DNA from: JAFALX01 sp050734185
GTDB lineage: Bacteria; Chloroflexota; Dormibacteria; Aeolococcales; Aeolococcaceae
Assembly (NCBI GenBank): GCA_050734185.1
Contig: JBOHUE010000140.1
Coordinates: forward strand, 1-37,123
Direction: 5' to 3'
Length of the DNA stretch: 37,123 nucleotides
Shown here: in pieces, positions 15,042 to 22,444 of the stretch
Numbering within the stretch: position 1 is the first letter of the stretch
Layout of the letters: each line of letters opens with the position of its first letter
Notes under the pieces: generated by a model
What the model was told of the DNA's origin: nothing
Database searches by the model: none
The model's input: the letters and a program-made list of their open reading frames with translations, nothing else
Program-made: the position numbers and the translations under genes

Positions 15042-15316
15042 ACTGTACGCGTGCGCGCCATTCCTGTTGGAGGCTGGGTATTCGGTACGTAACGCAACGG
15101 ATCATCACGAATTCTTCGAGCAGTTTGTGAGCCTCACGGCGCCGCGCTTCTCGAGTGAGTCGCTGTCGGCGCCGACTCTCTCCGAAATTTATGTAGAGCT
15201 CGTAGCGCTAAGTCGACGCGTCGTGGGAGTAGGTCTCCGAAAGTCGGTCGTCGTTCGGCCGGTTACTTTGCTCGTGCGGATCCCGCGTGTTCTACACGTG
15301 GCGCGGGTAGTCCGCG
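15042..15316 (+). pseudogene. Decayed PIN-toxin region after the solo antitoxin
   Basis: At 15148-15186 the bases match the 3' end of the PIN remnant at 7001-7040 (TTCTCGAG[TC]GAGT[CG]GCTG, then the CTCTCTC stretch) with a base missing and the stop codon altered. The rest of this gap shows no gene I can support. It looks like the site of a lost toxin gene. Confidence 0.55.
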
Positions 15317-15574
15317 TCAGCGCGGCGCCAGAGCGACCACGTCTTCGTAGAGAGCATCCGGGGCTAGGTCTAAGCCGTTTGGCCATGCTGGAGCGCCGTC
15401 TTCGTCCAGCCGCACCTGGGCAAAGTACTCCGGATCCTTGAGCGGCTCGAACATCTCTCCCCACAGGTCATTCGAGAGGTCCACGGTTCCCGTTACCCCG
15501 TCGGCGAAGCGCAACTTCAGCCTGTACGGAGCCACGGGCTCCACCGAGAGGAGGCCCGGGTAGGGGATGTTCAT
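15317..15574 (-). CDS. DUF2442 protein (partner of DUF4160)
   Basis: An 85-residue protein starting MNIPYPGLLSVEPVAPYRLK, then LRFADGVTGTVDLSNDLWGE and WPNGLDLAPDALYE, the DUF2442 pattern. It is regularly encoded beside DUF4160, and the two are predicted to form a TA-like module with DUF2442 as the putative antitoxin. It starts 10 bp after the DUF4160 stop, so they are co-transcribed. Confidence 0.85.
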   Translation of the reverse strand: MNIPYPGLLSVEPVAPYRLKLRFADGVTGTVDLSNDLWGEMFEPLKDPEYFAQVRLDEDGAPAWPNGLDLAPDALYEDVVALAPR

Positions 15575-15584
15575 CGTACTGATC

Positions 15585-15845
15585 CTACGGGAGGGGCGCG
15601 ATGGAAGCCAGCGGCCTGCGCTCTTGCGCCCTGTTCCAGTTGCTGGCCAGTTCATCCTGGTGCTGGGCGGCCCACTCCATGACCAGACCGAGCTGCCGCG
15701 GCGGCAGCGTGCTCCGGAGCACCGCGAGCGGGTCGATGCCAACCGACGCCTCGTTCGCTCCGTACGCCGCGTGGAAATGGGGTGGTCCGTGCTCCCGCCA
15801 GCGCATGCTGATAACGATGCCGTAGAAGACGCTGATCCGAGGCAT
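15585..15845 (-). CDS. DUF4160 protein (predicted TA partner of DUF2442)
   Basis: An 86-residue protein with the DUF4160 hallmark MPRISVFYGIVISMRWREHG, then PPHFHAAYG. Its residues (WREHGPPHFHAxYG) are strongly conserved in the family. The role is unproven; it is proposed as the toxin of DUF4160/DUF2442 pairs. A -10 box TATCCT (15859-15854) lies 8 nt before the ATG, again close to leaderless. Confidence 0.87.
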   Translation of the reverse strand: MPRISVFYGIVISMRWREHGPPHFHAAYGANEASVGIDPLAVLRSTLPPRQLGLVMEWAAQHQDELASNWNRAQERRPLASIAPLP

Positions 15846-15879
15846 GGCGTCCCAGGATAGTCCGGCCCGGCCGACCAGC

Positions 15880-16086
15880 ATGACGTTCGTCGACTCCAAT
15901 GCGGCGTCGGCCTACGCCGGGCACCTCGTGTTCTGCACGCTCGACTCCGGCATGCGCATCGTCACGCCGGGATCGCCGCACGCGAGCGTGAGCAACGGGC
16001 CGTCGAGGTGCCAGCTGGATGTGAAGGAGGCCACCGACCACGCGCTGTACTTCGCCGAGCAGTCGACGATCCACCGGCTCGCCTGA
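15880..16086 (+). CDS. Doubtful small frame, perhaps the end of a lost secreted protein
   Basis: A 68-codon frame beginning MTFVDSNAASAYAGHLVFC and ending LYFAEQSTIHRLA. The wording resembles a last blade of an NHL-like propeller, but there is no signal peptide and no ribosome-binding site. It may be a leftover from an older gene, or nothing. Confidence 0.25.
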   Translation: MTFVDSNAASAYAGHLVFCTLDSGMRIVTPGSPHASVSNGPSRCQLDVKEATDHALYFAEQSTIHRLA

Positions 16087-16096
16087 GCGCCTGACG

Positions 16097-16693
16097 CTAC
16101 TGGGCGAATGCGCGGTACGTCGGGGGATGGATTGCGAGCACGTAGACGATGCCCGCCTCGATGCCGATGACCGCGCCGAAGGGAATCAGCGCGCTGCCGC
16201 CTGCGCCCAGTGCGAGCAAGGTGACGAAGCCCAGGACGGATCCGCCGCCGAAGTGCGCAGCGAGCGTCACGCCGAGTCCGAACGCCTCGACCAGGACCAG
16301 CAGCGCGCGCGCCCACTGCGACGGAAGCGCAACTGTGGATGCGAGCACGATCACGACGACACCGATGACGATGATGCCGACACCGAAGTGCGCAGCACTA
16401 TCACTCGACAGCGTCAGATTCACCCCGGTGTCGAGCTTGGTGAAGACATCGGTGCCGCGAATCAGGCCGATCCCGGTGAGGATCGCGAGCGCCGCCTGCG
16501 CCAGCGCGGCGAGGTCGGCCAGCGCAGCCGCCGGATTGACATGAAACGGGAGGCGACTTGCCCACGCGGTGCCATCCACCGCGTCCCACCAGACTTGCGG
16601 TCCGTAGGGGTGCAACCGCGCGGCACGGGCCCCGGCGCTGGTCTCCGTGGTGAACCGTGCATACTGCCCCCGCGCAGCTTCGACTCCGCTCAA
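16097..16693 (-). CDS. Four-helix integral membrane protein (paralogue of 2780-3364)
   Basis: A 198-residue protein with four membrane segments at about 60-78, 105-124, 128-150 and 153-190, a GGGSVLGF loop and the ending YVLAIHPPTYRAFAQ. The match to the protein at 2780-3364 includes the LHP motif near residue 28, so the long N-terminal segment is real and an upstream start is needed. TTG 16693 is the only candidate and GTG 16579 would lose that motif. Function unknown. Confidence 0.72.
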   Translation of the reverse strand: MSGVEAARGQYARFTTETSAGARAARLHPYGPQVWWDAVDGTAWASRLPFHVNPAAALADLAALAQAALAILTGIGLIRGTDVFTKLDTGVNLTLSSDSAAHFGVGIIVIGVVVIVLASTVALPSQWARALLVLVEAFGLGVTLAAHFGGGSVLGFVTLLALGAGGSALIPFGAVIGIEAGIVYVLAIHPPTYRAFAQ

Positions 16694-16890
16694 GCGCGGT
16701 GACGCGCTGGTCCGCTCTATTCAACCAGTGGCCCGTCCCCAGGAGGTGCAAGCCCCAAAACCGATTGTGGAGCGCGCCGATGTCGAGCAGGCACAGGTGC
16801 GCGGCGCGCGGCAGCCCCTCTACTGTGACCGGAACTGCTGGCCTTCGGGTAGTCGGCAGGAACACCCCGGAAGCTCCTTGAACGGAAATC

Positions 16891-17133
16891 TCATGATGGA
16901 GCGATCCCCGTCGCCTCCTGCGCGTTGAGGGGGACGCGGAACATGACGTCGGCGTGCTGATTGTGACGTTCGAGCCAGGCGAGGATCGCCTGCGGCGTGC
17001 TCGCCGCGACCAGAACGTCGAGCCTGCGTTGAGCGACCCACTTGCCAACGTATGGACGCAGAGCGTCGCTTCGCTGCTGCGAGGCGCCGATGCCTCGCGG
17101 CGCGACGCGGTGCCCGGAGTCGTCGGTTCTCAT
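16891..17133 (-). CDS. DUF5678-like small protein
   Basis: An 80-residue protein whose core LRPYVGKWVAQRRLDVLVAA, then STPQAILAWLER and VMFRVPLNA fits the DUF5678 pattern (YxGxWVA, V[VA]A, FRVP). Such proteins are small and often encoded near TA or mobile genes; role unknown. The start is uncertain (ATG 17133 or GTG/ATG further up to 17211). It abuts the IS21-like end on its upstream side. The 197 bp between it and the membrane-protein gene hold nothing I can support. Confidence 0.5.
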   Translation of the reverse strand: MRTDDSGHRVAPRGIGASQQRSDALRPYVGKWVAQRRLDVLVAASTPQAILAWLERHNQHADVMFRVPLNAQEATGIAPS

Positions 17134-17169
17134 GGGACGCGCGGTATGCGCATCGCGACAATGAGGGCG

Positions 17170-17800
17170 CTCGTTTGAAACTGACCAGAGTTGCTCGTCG
17201 AAATTGACCACCTCAGATCCGTGTATCTGAAAGGGTGAGAGCGCGGTGGATCACCGCTAACACGACGAGGAAGGACCCCGGGATGCTGTGGGTGTTCAGG
17301 CCAACAGCACCGGAGTCCCCAACACATGCTCTGACCGGAGGAAGACGTGGAGGCACATGCGCTCCGCAGTCGAGGTTGGTCGATCTCGGCCATCGCACGC
17401 CATCTCAACCCCAGCCGGCCACAGTCCGTGCGTACCTGTGCGAGGAACGCCAACCAGGTCAACGCCGACATCGCCAGTCCAGCCCGTTCGATCGATTCGA
17501 CGACTACGTCAGCCAGCGCCTGCGCGACGACCCGCATGTCTGGGCGATGGCGTTGTACGACGAGGTCCGCGCGGTGGGCTACACGCGCAGCTACCAGCGC
17601 TTCACCCATGCACTGCGGACACGTGGGTTGCGACCGCATTGCGAGCCGTGTGCGGGCGTCCGCGGTCGGCCAACCATCGAGATCGCCCACCCGTCGGCCG
17701 AGGAGATCCAGTGGGACTACCTCGAGCTGCCCGCGCTGTAGGGCGCCGCCCATCTCTTGGTGGGGACGCTCAGCCACAGCGGGCGCTTGGTACACGAGGA
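17170..17800 (+). mobile_element. IS21-family element remnant
   Basis: The left end shows TGAAACTGACCAG and CGAAATTGACCAC about 22 bp apart, like the multiple terminal repeats of IS21 elements. A degraded istA follows. There is no istB and no right end, so the element cannot move by itself. Confidence 0.65.
17347..17800 (+). pseudogene. istA: IstA transposase fragment (IS21 family), frameshifted
   Basis: It starts in one frame (MEAHALRSRGWSISAIARHL, the N-terminal helix-turn-helix). It shifts near 17415 into another (VRAYLCEERQPGQRR, then FDRFDDYVSQRLRDDPHVWA and EIQWDYLELPAL, which leads into the DDE core) and meets a TAG at 17741. After one more break it reads GAAHLLVGTLSHSGR before similarity ends. 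IstA normally has over 400 residues; most of the catalytic core is missing. The next 340 bp to 18147 show no gene I can support. Confidence 0.82.
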
Positions 17801-18094
17801 TGGTCGCGGTCTTGCCGAAGTGCGGCGTCATGTCATCGGGCAGCCCGCCGCCAAGGTGGTGACGTCGTACGTCATGTTCCCGCCTGACGGCGTGATCGGC
17901 CCACTCTGGCCGCGCGCTTGGCCAGGTGGGTTGTGATCGCCCTCGTTGGTGCAGTGGAAGGGCACCTGCACCACGACGTCTCAGGGTGTTGTGTGCGAGG
18001 GAGACCCAGCGACGCGTCGAACGCGACTCCACCCGCGAGATCAGGGCATGGGCGCCATGCTGCTGGGGGGCACATCCGCCCGCGCCGCGGGCAC

Positions 18095-18129
18095 GAGGCG
18101 GGCCACCGCCAGACGACGGGGCCCGCCTC
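18095..18129 (-). terminator. Hairpin after the secreted 148-aa gene
   Basis: GAGGCGGGCC, 15-nt loop, GGCCCGCCTC: a perfect 10-bp stem 19 bp beyond the stop codon of the minus-strand gene. There is no T-run. Confidence 0.45.
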
Positions 18130-18147
18130 AATTCCCTTTGAAGACGA

Positions 18148-18594
18148 TTAGCCGGTGGGGTAGAAGGTACCGGGAATGCTGATCGAGTCGCCGAAGGTCG
18201 AGTCAGTCACCACGATGTTCGTCCAGGCGATGGTCATCGGCGGATCACAGGGCGGCGAGATGTTGTCGGCGGTCATGGTCAGCGAACCGGTGGCCTGGCC
18301 GTTGCTGACGTTGAAGGTGCCGCCCGCGCCCTCCGCCGTCTTGTTCTCGGCCTTCGGGTGACGGCCGCCGCCGTTGATGCACTCGGCGGTGCCTGTCACC
18401 GAAATATTGACTGAGCTCAGGCTGTTGCCGAGCCCAGCCTCCTTGAAGGATACGGTGATCGAGTTCGCGGTCACGGAGCCGGTGACGCTCGCGTAGAGGA
18501 AATGCGGGTGCGCGGCAAAGGCGACGGTCGCCGATGTGATCAGCACCGCCCCCGCTGCGCCAACTCCAGTAAGCAGAGCCATGGATCGCTTCAT
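18148..18594 (-). CDS. Secreted beta-rich protein, 148 aa
   Basis: The N-terminal 29 residues are a signal peptide (MKRSMALLTGVGAAGAVLIT to AFAAH). The mature part begins PHFLYASVTGSVTANSITV and contains a SFKEAGLG motif, a cysteine in GTAECINGGGRHPKAENKT and a second in PPCDPP. This layout recurs in small secreted proteins of high-GC soil bacteria; the function is unknown. The start at 18594 has AAAGGA at good distance. It is a single gene with its own hairpin terminator. Confidence 0.8.
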   Translation of the reverse strand: MKRSMALLTGVGAAGAVLITSATVAFAAHPHFLYASVTGSVTANSITVSFKEAGLGNSLSSVNISVTGTAECINGGGRHPKAENKTAEGAGGTFNVSNGQATGSLTMTADNISPPCDPPMTIAWTNIVVTDSTFGDSISIPGTFYPTG

Positions 18595-19381
18595 CTGGTT
18601 TCCTTTGTTTATGTTGGTGTTTGTCATGCCGACCCGCGGTTGCGCGCCGCATCTTGGCGGCGTCTGCGGTGACCGCGTCCGGCGCACGGTTCCTACGTCT
18701 TTTGACTCTCCGCCGAGGGGCCGAGCGCTGCCCACGATTCAGCCCGAGGACATGACGAGTCGCGCTGCAGTCAGATCTCCTCCTGCCCCTCCTCCTCCCA
18801 CGTTGCTGCGCACGCTTGCACTGTGCGCTGCAGGCGGCAGCGCACAGTCATGTGCGTTTCGCCCCCATCACGCTGCTCAGCCAATGCCGTGCCCCACCAG
18901 TTACGCCGACCAAGACGGCCAGCCTCTCAAGCCCTGCATGAATGGTCAGACATCGGTGCAATCGTGTCTATCCGTCATCTTCCGGATGTTGCGATCACAG
19001 AACCGCATCAACGGCGTCATCGCTGCTGAGCCCTCAACCTTCGGCGGTGAGCAGGTGCGCGCCATCAGCCAGCCGTCACCGCCACGCGACACCTCCCTCC
19101 GACGACAGGCGTGTTCCGCCCTTGAGTCCTCGGCAGGTCCCGTCGCCACCGCCTTAGGCGGTGGCGGTTGCCCCGTCCGCGAGCGCCGCAGCGGCGCTCA
19201 CGGCGAAACGCTTGAAGCGGCCGACTCAACGAACCTCAACTGCAGTCCCTTCCAGACGTGCGAGGCCTGTCGCCGGGTTCGGAGGCGCCGTGCCACAGCA
19301 ACCGGTTGCAACGACGCGTCGACCTTGCGCAAACGTGGAGCGGCGTATGCCGCACCCGTCCCGAGACCGACGGCCGCTGCC
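18595..19381. other. 787-bp stretch without a supported gene
   Basis: Open frames exist on both strands but none shows a domain, a sensible start or protein-like composition. CGCCACCGCC-TTA-GGCGGTGGCG (19144-19166) is a perfect hairpin with 10-bp arms. This may be eroded gene remains next to the AbrB/PIN copy. Confidence 0.5.
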
Positions 19382-19822
19382 CTATGGGAGGCGTCCCTTC
19401 GAATCTGGCAGGCCCACGACGCGCACCACCTGCACTCGAGCCATGGCGGCAAGCGCGGGGTCGGCCGTTGCGACCGCTGCATCGAGCGAGGCGGCAGACG
19501 CTACCGCGAAGCAGTCCGACAGCGACACGTCGGCGCTGCCACGGCGATAATGCCGCGCCCCTAGCGACCCAGCCTCATACCCCAGCTGCTCGTCAGCCGG
19601 AACGACACTCAACCCTGCCGCGCTCAGCAGCTGCAGGCTGCGTTCGACGGTGGGAGCAGCGAGCCGGGCGACACGAAGAAGCTGGTCAAGCACCTCCGCC
19701 AGATTCACGGCTGAGATGCGCACGTCAGCACCAGGCCTCCGCAGCTCACGATCGACCAATTCGGCTGCGGGCTCGCCGGCAACGGCGGCTATCACCGCGT
19801 ATGCATCGAGGACGATTGTCAC
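19382..19822 (-). CDS. vapC: PIN-domain toxin (AbrB/PIN pair, copy 2)
   Basis: A 146-residue twin of the protein at 9140-9580, with the same D6, E43, D103 and D121 and no gaps in alignment. The changes (for example QAVDHEL to ELVDREL) avoid the active site, which suggests both copies are kept functional. The GTG start overlaps the antitoxin stop by 4 nt. Confidence 0.88.
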   Translation of the reverse strand: MTIVLDAYAVIAAVAGEPAAELVDRELRRPGADVRISAVNLAEVLDQLLRVARLAAPTVERSLQLLSAAGLSVVPADEQLGYEAGSLGARHYRRGSADVSLSDCFAVASAASLDAAVATADPALAAMARVQVVRVVGLPDSKGRLP

Positions 19823-20076
19823 CTCGGCGCGCGCCGGCGCCTCGATGCTTCAACTTCCTCGCGGCGACCCTGGGCGCGCATGCCCTCGCTGGTCATGCCG
19901 CGCGGCAGCGGCAGCGACCCCAGCGCAGCTGCGAGCGGATCCCGAGGGATCGGGCGCAGTACCAGCTCGTCGCCGCGGTCCTCGAGGACGAGCGCTTCGG
20001 TGTCCCACCGGTGCCGGATGACCGCGGGTATGGACACCTGGCCCCCTCGCGAGATGCGGGCCGTCTGACGCCTCAT
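19819..20076 (-). CDS. AbrB/MazE-like antitoxin (copy 2)
   Basis: An 85-residue twin of 9577-9834 (ARISRGGQVSIPAVIRHRWD, EALVLEDRGDELVLRPIP). Differences gather in the C-terminal part (residues 45-85), which would touch the toxin, so the pairs may or may not cross-neutralise. The start ATG 20076 lies 7 nt after a TACACT box, a leaderless arrangement. Confidence 0.88.
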   Translation of the reverse strand: MRRQTARISRGGQVSIPAVIRHRWDTEALVLEDRGDELVLRPIPRDPLAAALGSLPLPRGMTSEGMRAQGRREEVEASRRRRAPR

Positions 20077-20096
20077 GAGAACAAGTGTATCTCATG
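20074..20096 (-). promoter_or_regulatory. Operator and -10 box of AbrB/PIN copy 2
   Basis: CATGAGA-N9-TCTCATG, perfect 7-bp arms. On the minus strand TACACT (20089-20084) lies in the spacer, 7 nt before the ATG. It has the same geometry as 9832-9854. Confidence 0.6.
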
Positions 20097-20313
20097 ACGG
20101 TGGTGAGTTCTCTTGAAGCATGCTGGGATTGCGACTCCATCGAGGGCTTCCACAACACGCCCATCGACACTCAGCCCTCGGTCAGCTCTCGCCTCGTGAG
20201 TACGAACGGCGGCACGCCGCTGGACCTACCGCGGCCTACCGTTGGACCGTCCACCGACCGAGGTCAACGCCAACGTCCCGCGACCGCTCATCGTAGGCGA
20301 TGGCGAAGGCTCG

Positions 20314-20621
20314 TCAGCCATTCGCCACACCACTGAGGAGCACGATCGGCAAGGTGACGGCCACAGCGACCAGGCCGCCGCTCACCTCCCACAAGAACGG
20401 GTGCCAGCCGATGTGGGCGTGGCAGGTGCGGCAGTGCCACGCAATGCCAGGAAGCTGACAAAGGGGACAACCTCGAACCAGTCCAGAGTGCGGCCGCAGC
20501 TGTCGCAGCGCGACCTGCCACTGACAGACGCAGTCCAGCCACGTCCGGCGACGACACCGGCGTACGACCCCAGGGTGCCACCGACCAGCGCTGCGAAAAT
20601 GACGATGAGCGCACCCATCAA
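20314..20621 (-). pseudogene. PilD/A24 N-terminal domain, second copy, one-base deletion
   Basis: It reads MMGALIVIFAALVGGTLGSY, then RCDSCGRTLDWFEVVPFVSF. It then leaves the frame just before the second zinc pair and continues in the next frame as CRTCHAHIGWHPFLWEVSGG to a TGA at 20314-20316. The copy at 5315-5623 has 309 nt; this one has 308, so a single lost base explains the break. Residues up to the break are close to those of the intact copy. It could be a true pseudogene, a sequencing error or, less likely, a recoding site. The 217 bp between this and the AbrB/PIN pair hold nothing I can support. Confidence 0.85.
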
Positions 20622-20680
20622 CCGAGGGTACTGCCTGACCGCGCGCTTGCTCGCGTTCTCGTTCTACGCCGCTTGCTGCC

Positions 20681-20686
20681 TACACT
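20681..20686 (+). promoter_or_regulatory. -10 box (TACACT) of the DUF5658 gene
   Basis: TACACT followed by 6 nt and the GTG start, so the transcript is probably leaderless. Confidence 0.5.
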
Positions 20687-20692
20687 GGATCT

Positions 20693-21103
20693 GTGCTGCG
20701 GCGCCGCCTCCTTACCCGCGTCAGCCTGAAGGAGAGCCGGATCGCCTTCATCTTTGTGCTGGTGGCCTACGTGTTCTTCAGCCTGTTCGACTGGATAACG
20801 ACAGTCATTGCGCTCGACGCGGGTGGGAGCGAGGGCAATCCTGTCGCCGCGTCGGTGTTCTCCGTGTTCGGGAATGCTGGGTTGCTCGTCTTCAAGGCGG
20901 TGGTGATCGCGGTCATCGTTGCCGTGCTTGTCTTCATCCCACGCAGGATCATGTCACTGCGCGTGGCCACATGGGTCGCGGCGGTCTTCGCCATCGTCGC
21001 CGCGGTGATCGTGATCCACAACATGCAGGCTTACCTGTCGCTGCAGCACCAGCCGCACGGCCCGACGTACCATTCGACGGCGCCGGAGGCGCGTTTGCTC
21101 TGA
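20693..21103 (+). CDS. DUF5658 membrane protein
   Basis: A 136-residue protein with four predicted helices. The first helix-loop (VFFSLFDWITTVIALDAGGS followed by EGNPVAA) carries the DUF5658 marks: an Asp and Thr inside the helix and the E-x-NP motif after it. The function of the family is unknown. The GTG start has a -10 box 6 nt upstream. It is followed after 57 bp by a glycosyltransferase gene on the same strand. Confidence 0.8.
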   Translation: MLRRRLLTRVSLKESRIAFIFVLVAYVFFSLFDWITTVIALDAGGSEGNPVAASVFSVFGNAGLLVFKAVVIAVIVAVLVFIPRRIMSLRVATWVAAVFAIVAAVIVIHNMQAYLSLQHQPHGPTYHSTAPEARLL

Positions 21104-21160
21104 GCCTGCTTCGGACGGGCCTCCGTACCAGCGTCACTTCACTCGTAGGCCCTTTGCCTC

Positions 21161-22444
21161 ATGACACCGTGGCAGCGTCTGGGAATGCTGATGAACAACG
21201 GGATGATTGCGGTGCGCGTGCGGGAAGTCCGCCTCCCAGAATGGCTTGGCTGGGTGTTCGGCCTCGGGCTCGTCGCGGCGATTATCTCCCTGTATATCGC
21301 TGGCGACTGGCGTAACGCCGACGTCTCGCTGTACCACGCATACGCACTCGGGTTCTGGGGTGGGTTGACGCACCCGATCCTGCCGACGGAGTACCCGCCG
21401 CTTTCGATCGTCCCCCTCTCGCTGACGCTGGCCGGGCCGGCGGCCTGGTTTCCGGACGTCTTTGCTTTCTGGATGGGGGTGATCGCGGTGCTCGGATATG
21501 CCGCGTTTCGGCGCTGGACAACGCCGCGCCAGGCCGGCGCATACGCGCTGTATGTGCTGTCCGCCGGTGTCGCGACACTGCTGTTCCGTTTTGATTTGAT
21601 CCCGGCGCTGCTGGCGACGGGCGCCATCTGGCTGGCGCAACGGCGAAGGTTCGCGCGGGCGTACGGCATCATCGGGATCGCGACGTTGATGAAGCTCTTC
21701 CCGCTGGTGCTACTGCCGGTGATCGTCATCGCACACAGCCGCGCCGCTGGCGGCGACAGCACTCCACCATGGCGGTCGATAGCGCTCGGAGCTGGAGGTT
21801 GTTTGGCGATCGTCTGTGCGGGCTTCGGCGTGGCAGCGGCGCTCGACCCTCACGGGTGGACTTCTTCGCTGCTCATCGAGACGAACCGGCCACTCGAAGT
21901 CGAGAGCGTACCAGCCACGCTGCTCTGGTTTGGGTCCGCATTCGGCTTTCATCTCACTGCGGTCGTCAGCTTTGACTCCTTCAATCTCACGGGAGCCTTA
22001 AGCTCGGCGGTGATCGATTTCGCTACTGCGACGCTCATCCTCGGTCTCATGTGGGTCTATTGGAGACAGGTGCGGGGCGATCTCACCGTGGCGCAAGCGG
22101 CGACCGCGGCGGTGCTCGTGCTTCTCTGCGGGAGCAAGGTTCTGAGCTCGCAGTACCTGCTGTGGCTTGCGCCGCTACTGGCGACGGCGGCAGGCTTTCA
22201 GTTCCGGTGGCTTGCCGTCTTCTTGCTCACCGCGCTCATCTTTCCGGGCTTCTTCGAAGTCGGTGTCCGCCCGATGGGCGCGACGTTCTCATACGCGCCC
22301 TATGTGGTAGCCGGACTGGTGGCGCGTAACGTTCTTCTCGTTGCCCTCACAGTCCTGTACATCCGCCGGCCCGGAATCGATCCGAGCGAGCGCGAGAAGC
22401 GGCCGGCGCCGCGCGAACGGCATTCAGCGCTGCAAGCGGCGTGA
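21161..22444 (+). CDS. GT-C-type (GT87/DUF2029-like) membrane glycosyltransferase
   Basis: A 427-residue protein with about ten membrane helices. After the first helix the outside loop holds GDWRNADVSLYHAYALGFW and LPTEYPPLS, the Asp- and YPP-containing loop of GT87-like mannosyltransferases that use polyprenyl-phosphate sugars. FRFDLIPALLATGAIWLA and GIATLMKLFPLVLLPV are also typical. It probably adds a sugar to a lipid carrier, glycan or protein outside the membrane. The start could be one of several close ATGs. Its end overlaps the opposite gene by 21 bp. Confidence 0.8.
   Translation: MTPWQRLGMLMNNGMIAVRVREVRLPEWLGWVFGLGLVAAIISLYIAGDWRNADVSLYHAYALGFWGGLTHPILPTEYPPLSIVPLSLTLAGPAAWFPDVFAFWMGVIAVLGYAAFRRWTTPRQAGAYALYVLSAGVATLLFRFDLIPALLATGAIWLAQRRRFARAYGIIGIATLMKLFPLVLLPVIVIAHSRAAGGDSTPPWRSIALGAGGCLAIVCAGFGVAAALDPHGWTSSLLIETNRPLEVESVPATLLWFGSAFGFHLTAVVSFDSFNLTGALSSAVIDFATATLILGLMWVYWRQVRGDLTVAQAATAAVLVLLCGSKVLSSQYLLWLAPLLATAAGFQFRWLAVFLLTALIFPGFFEVGVRPMGATFSYAPYVVAGLVARNVLLVALTVLYIRRPGIDPSEREKRPAPRERHSALQAA

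Noticed and set aside
17130..18131. A 333-codon minus-strand frame
   Set aside because: Antisense to the IS21 transposase remnant and flanking DNA; no protein-like features.
19144..19166. Perfect 10-bp hairpin as terminator
   Set aside because: No adjacent gene end and no T-run; kept only as a structural note.
18536..19564. A 342-codon plus-strand frame
   Set aside because: Runs antisense across the start of the secreted gene and the end of a PIN gene; composition unlike a real protein.
9140..20076. Composite transposon flanked by the AbrB/PIN twins
   Set aside because: The twins are in direct orientation but have no transposase or terminal repeats of their own; the single IS21 remnant lies inside and is dead. 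Unequal recombination between the twins is possible but unproven.
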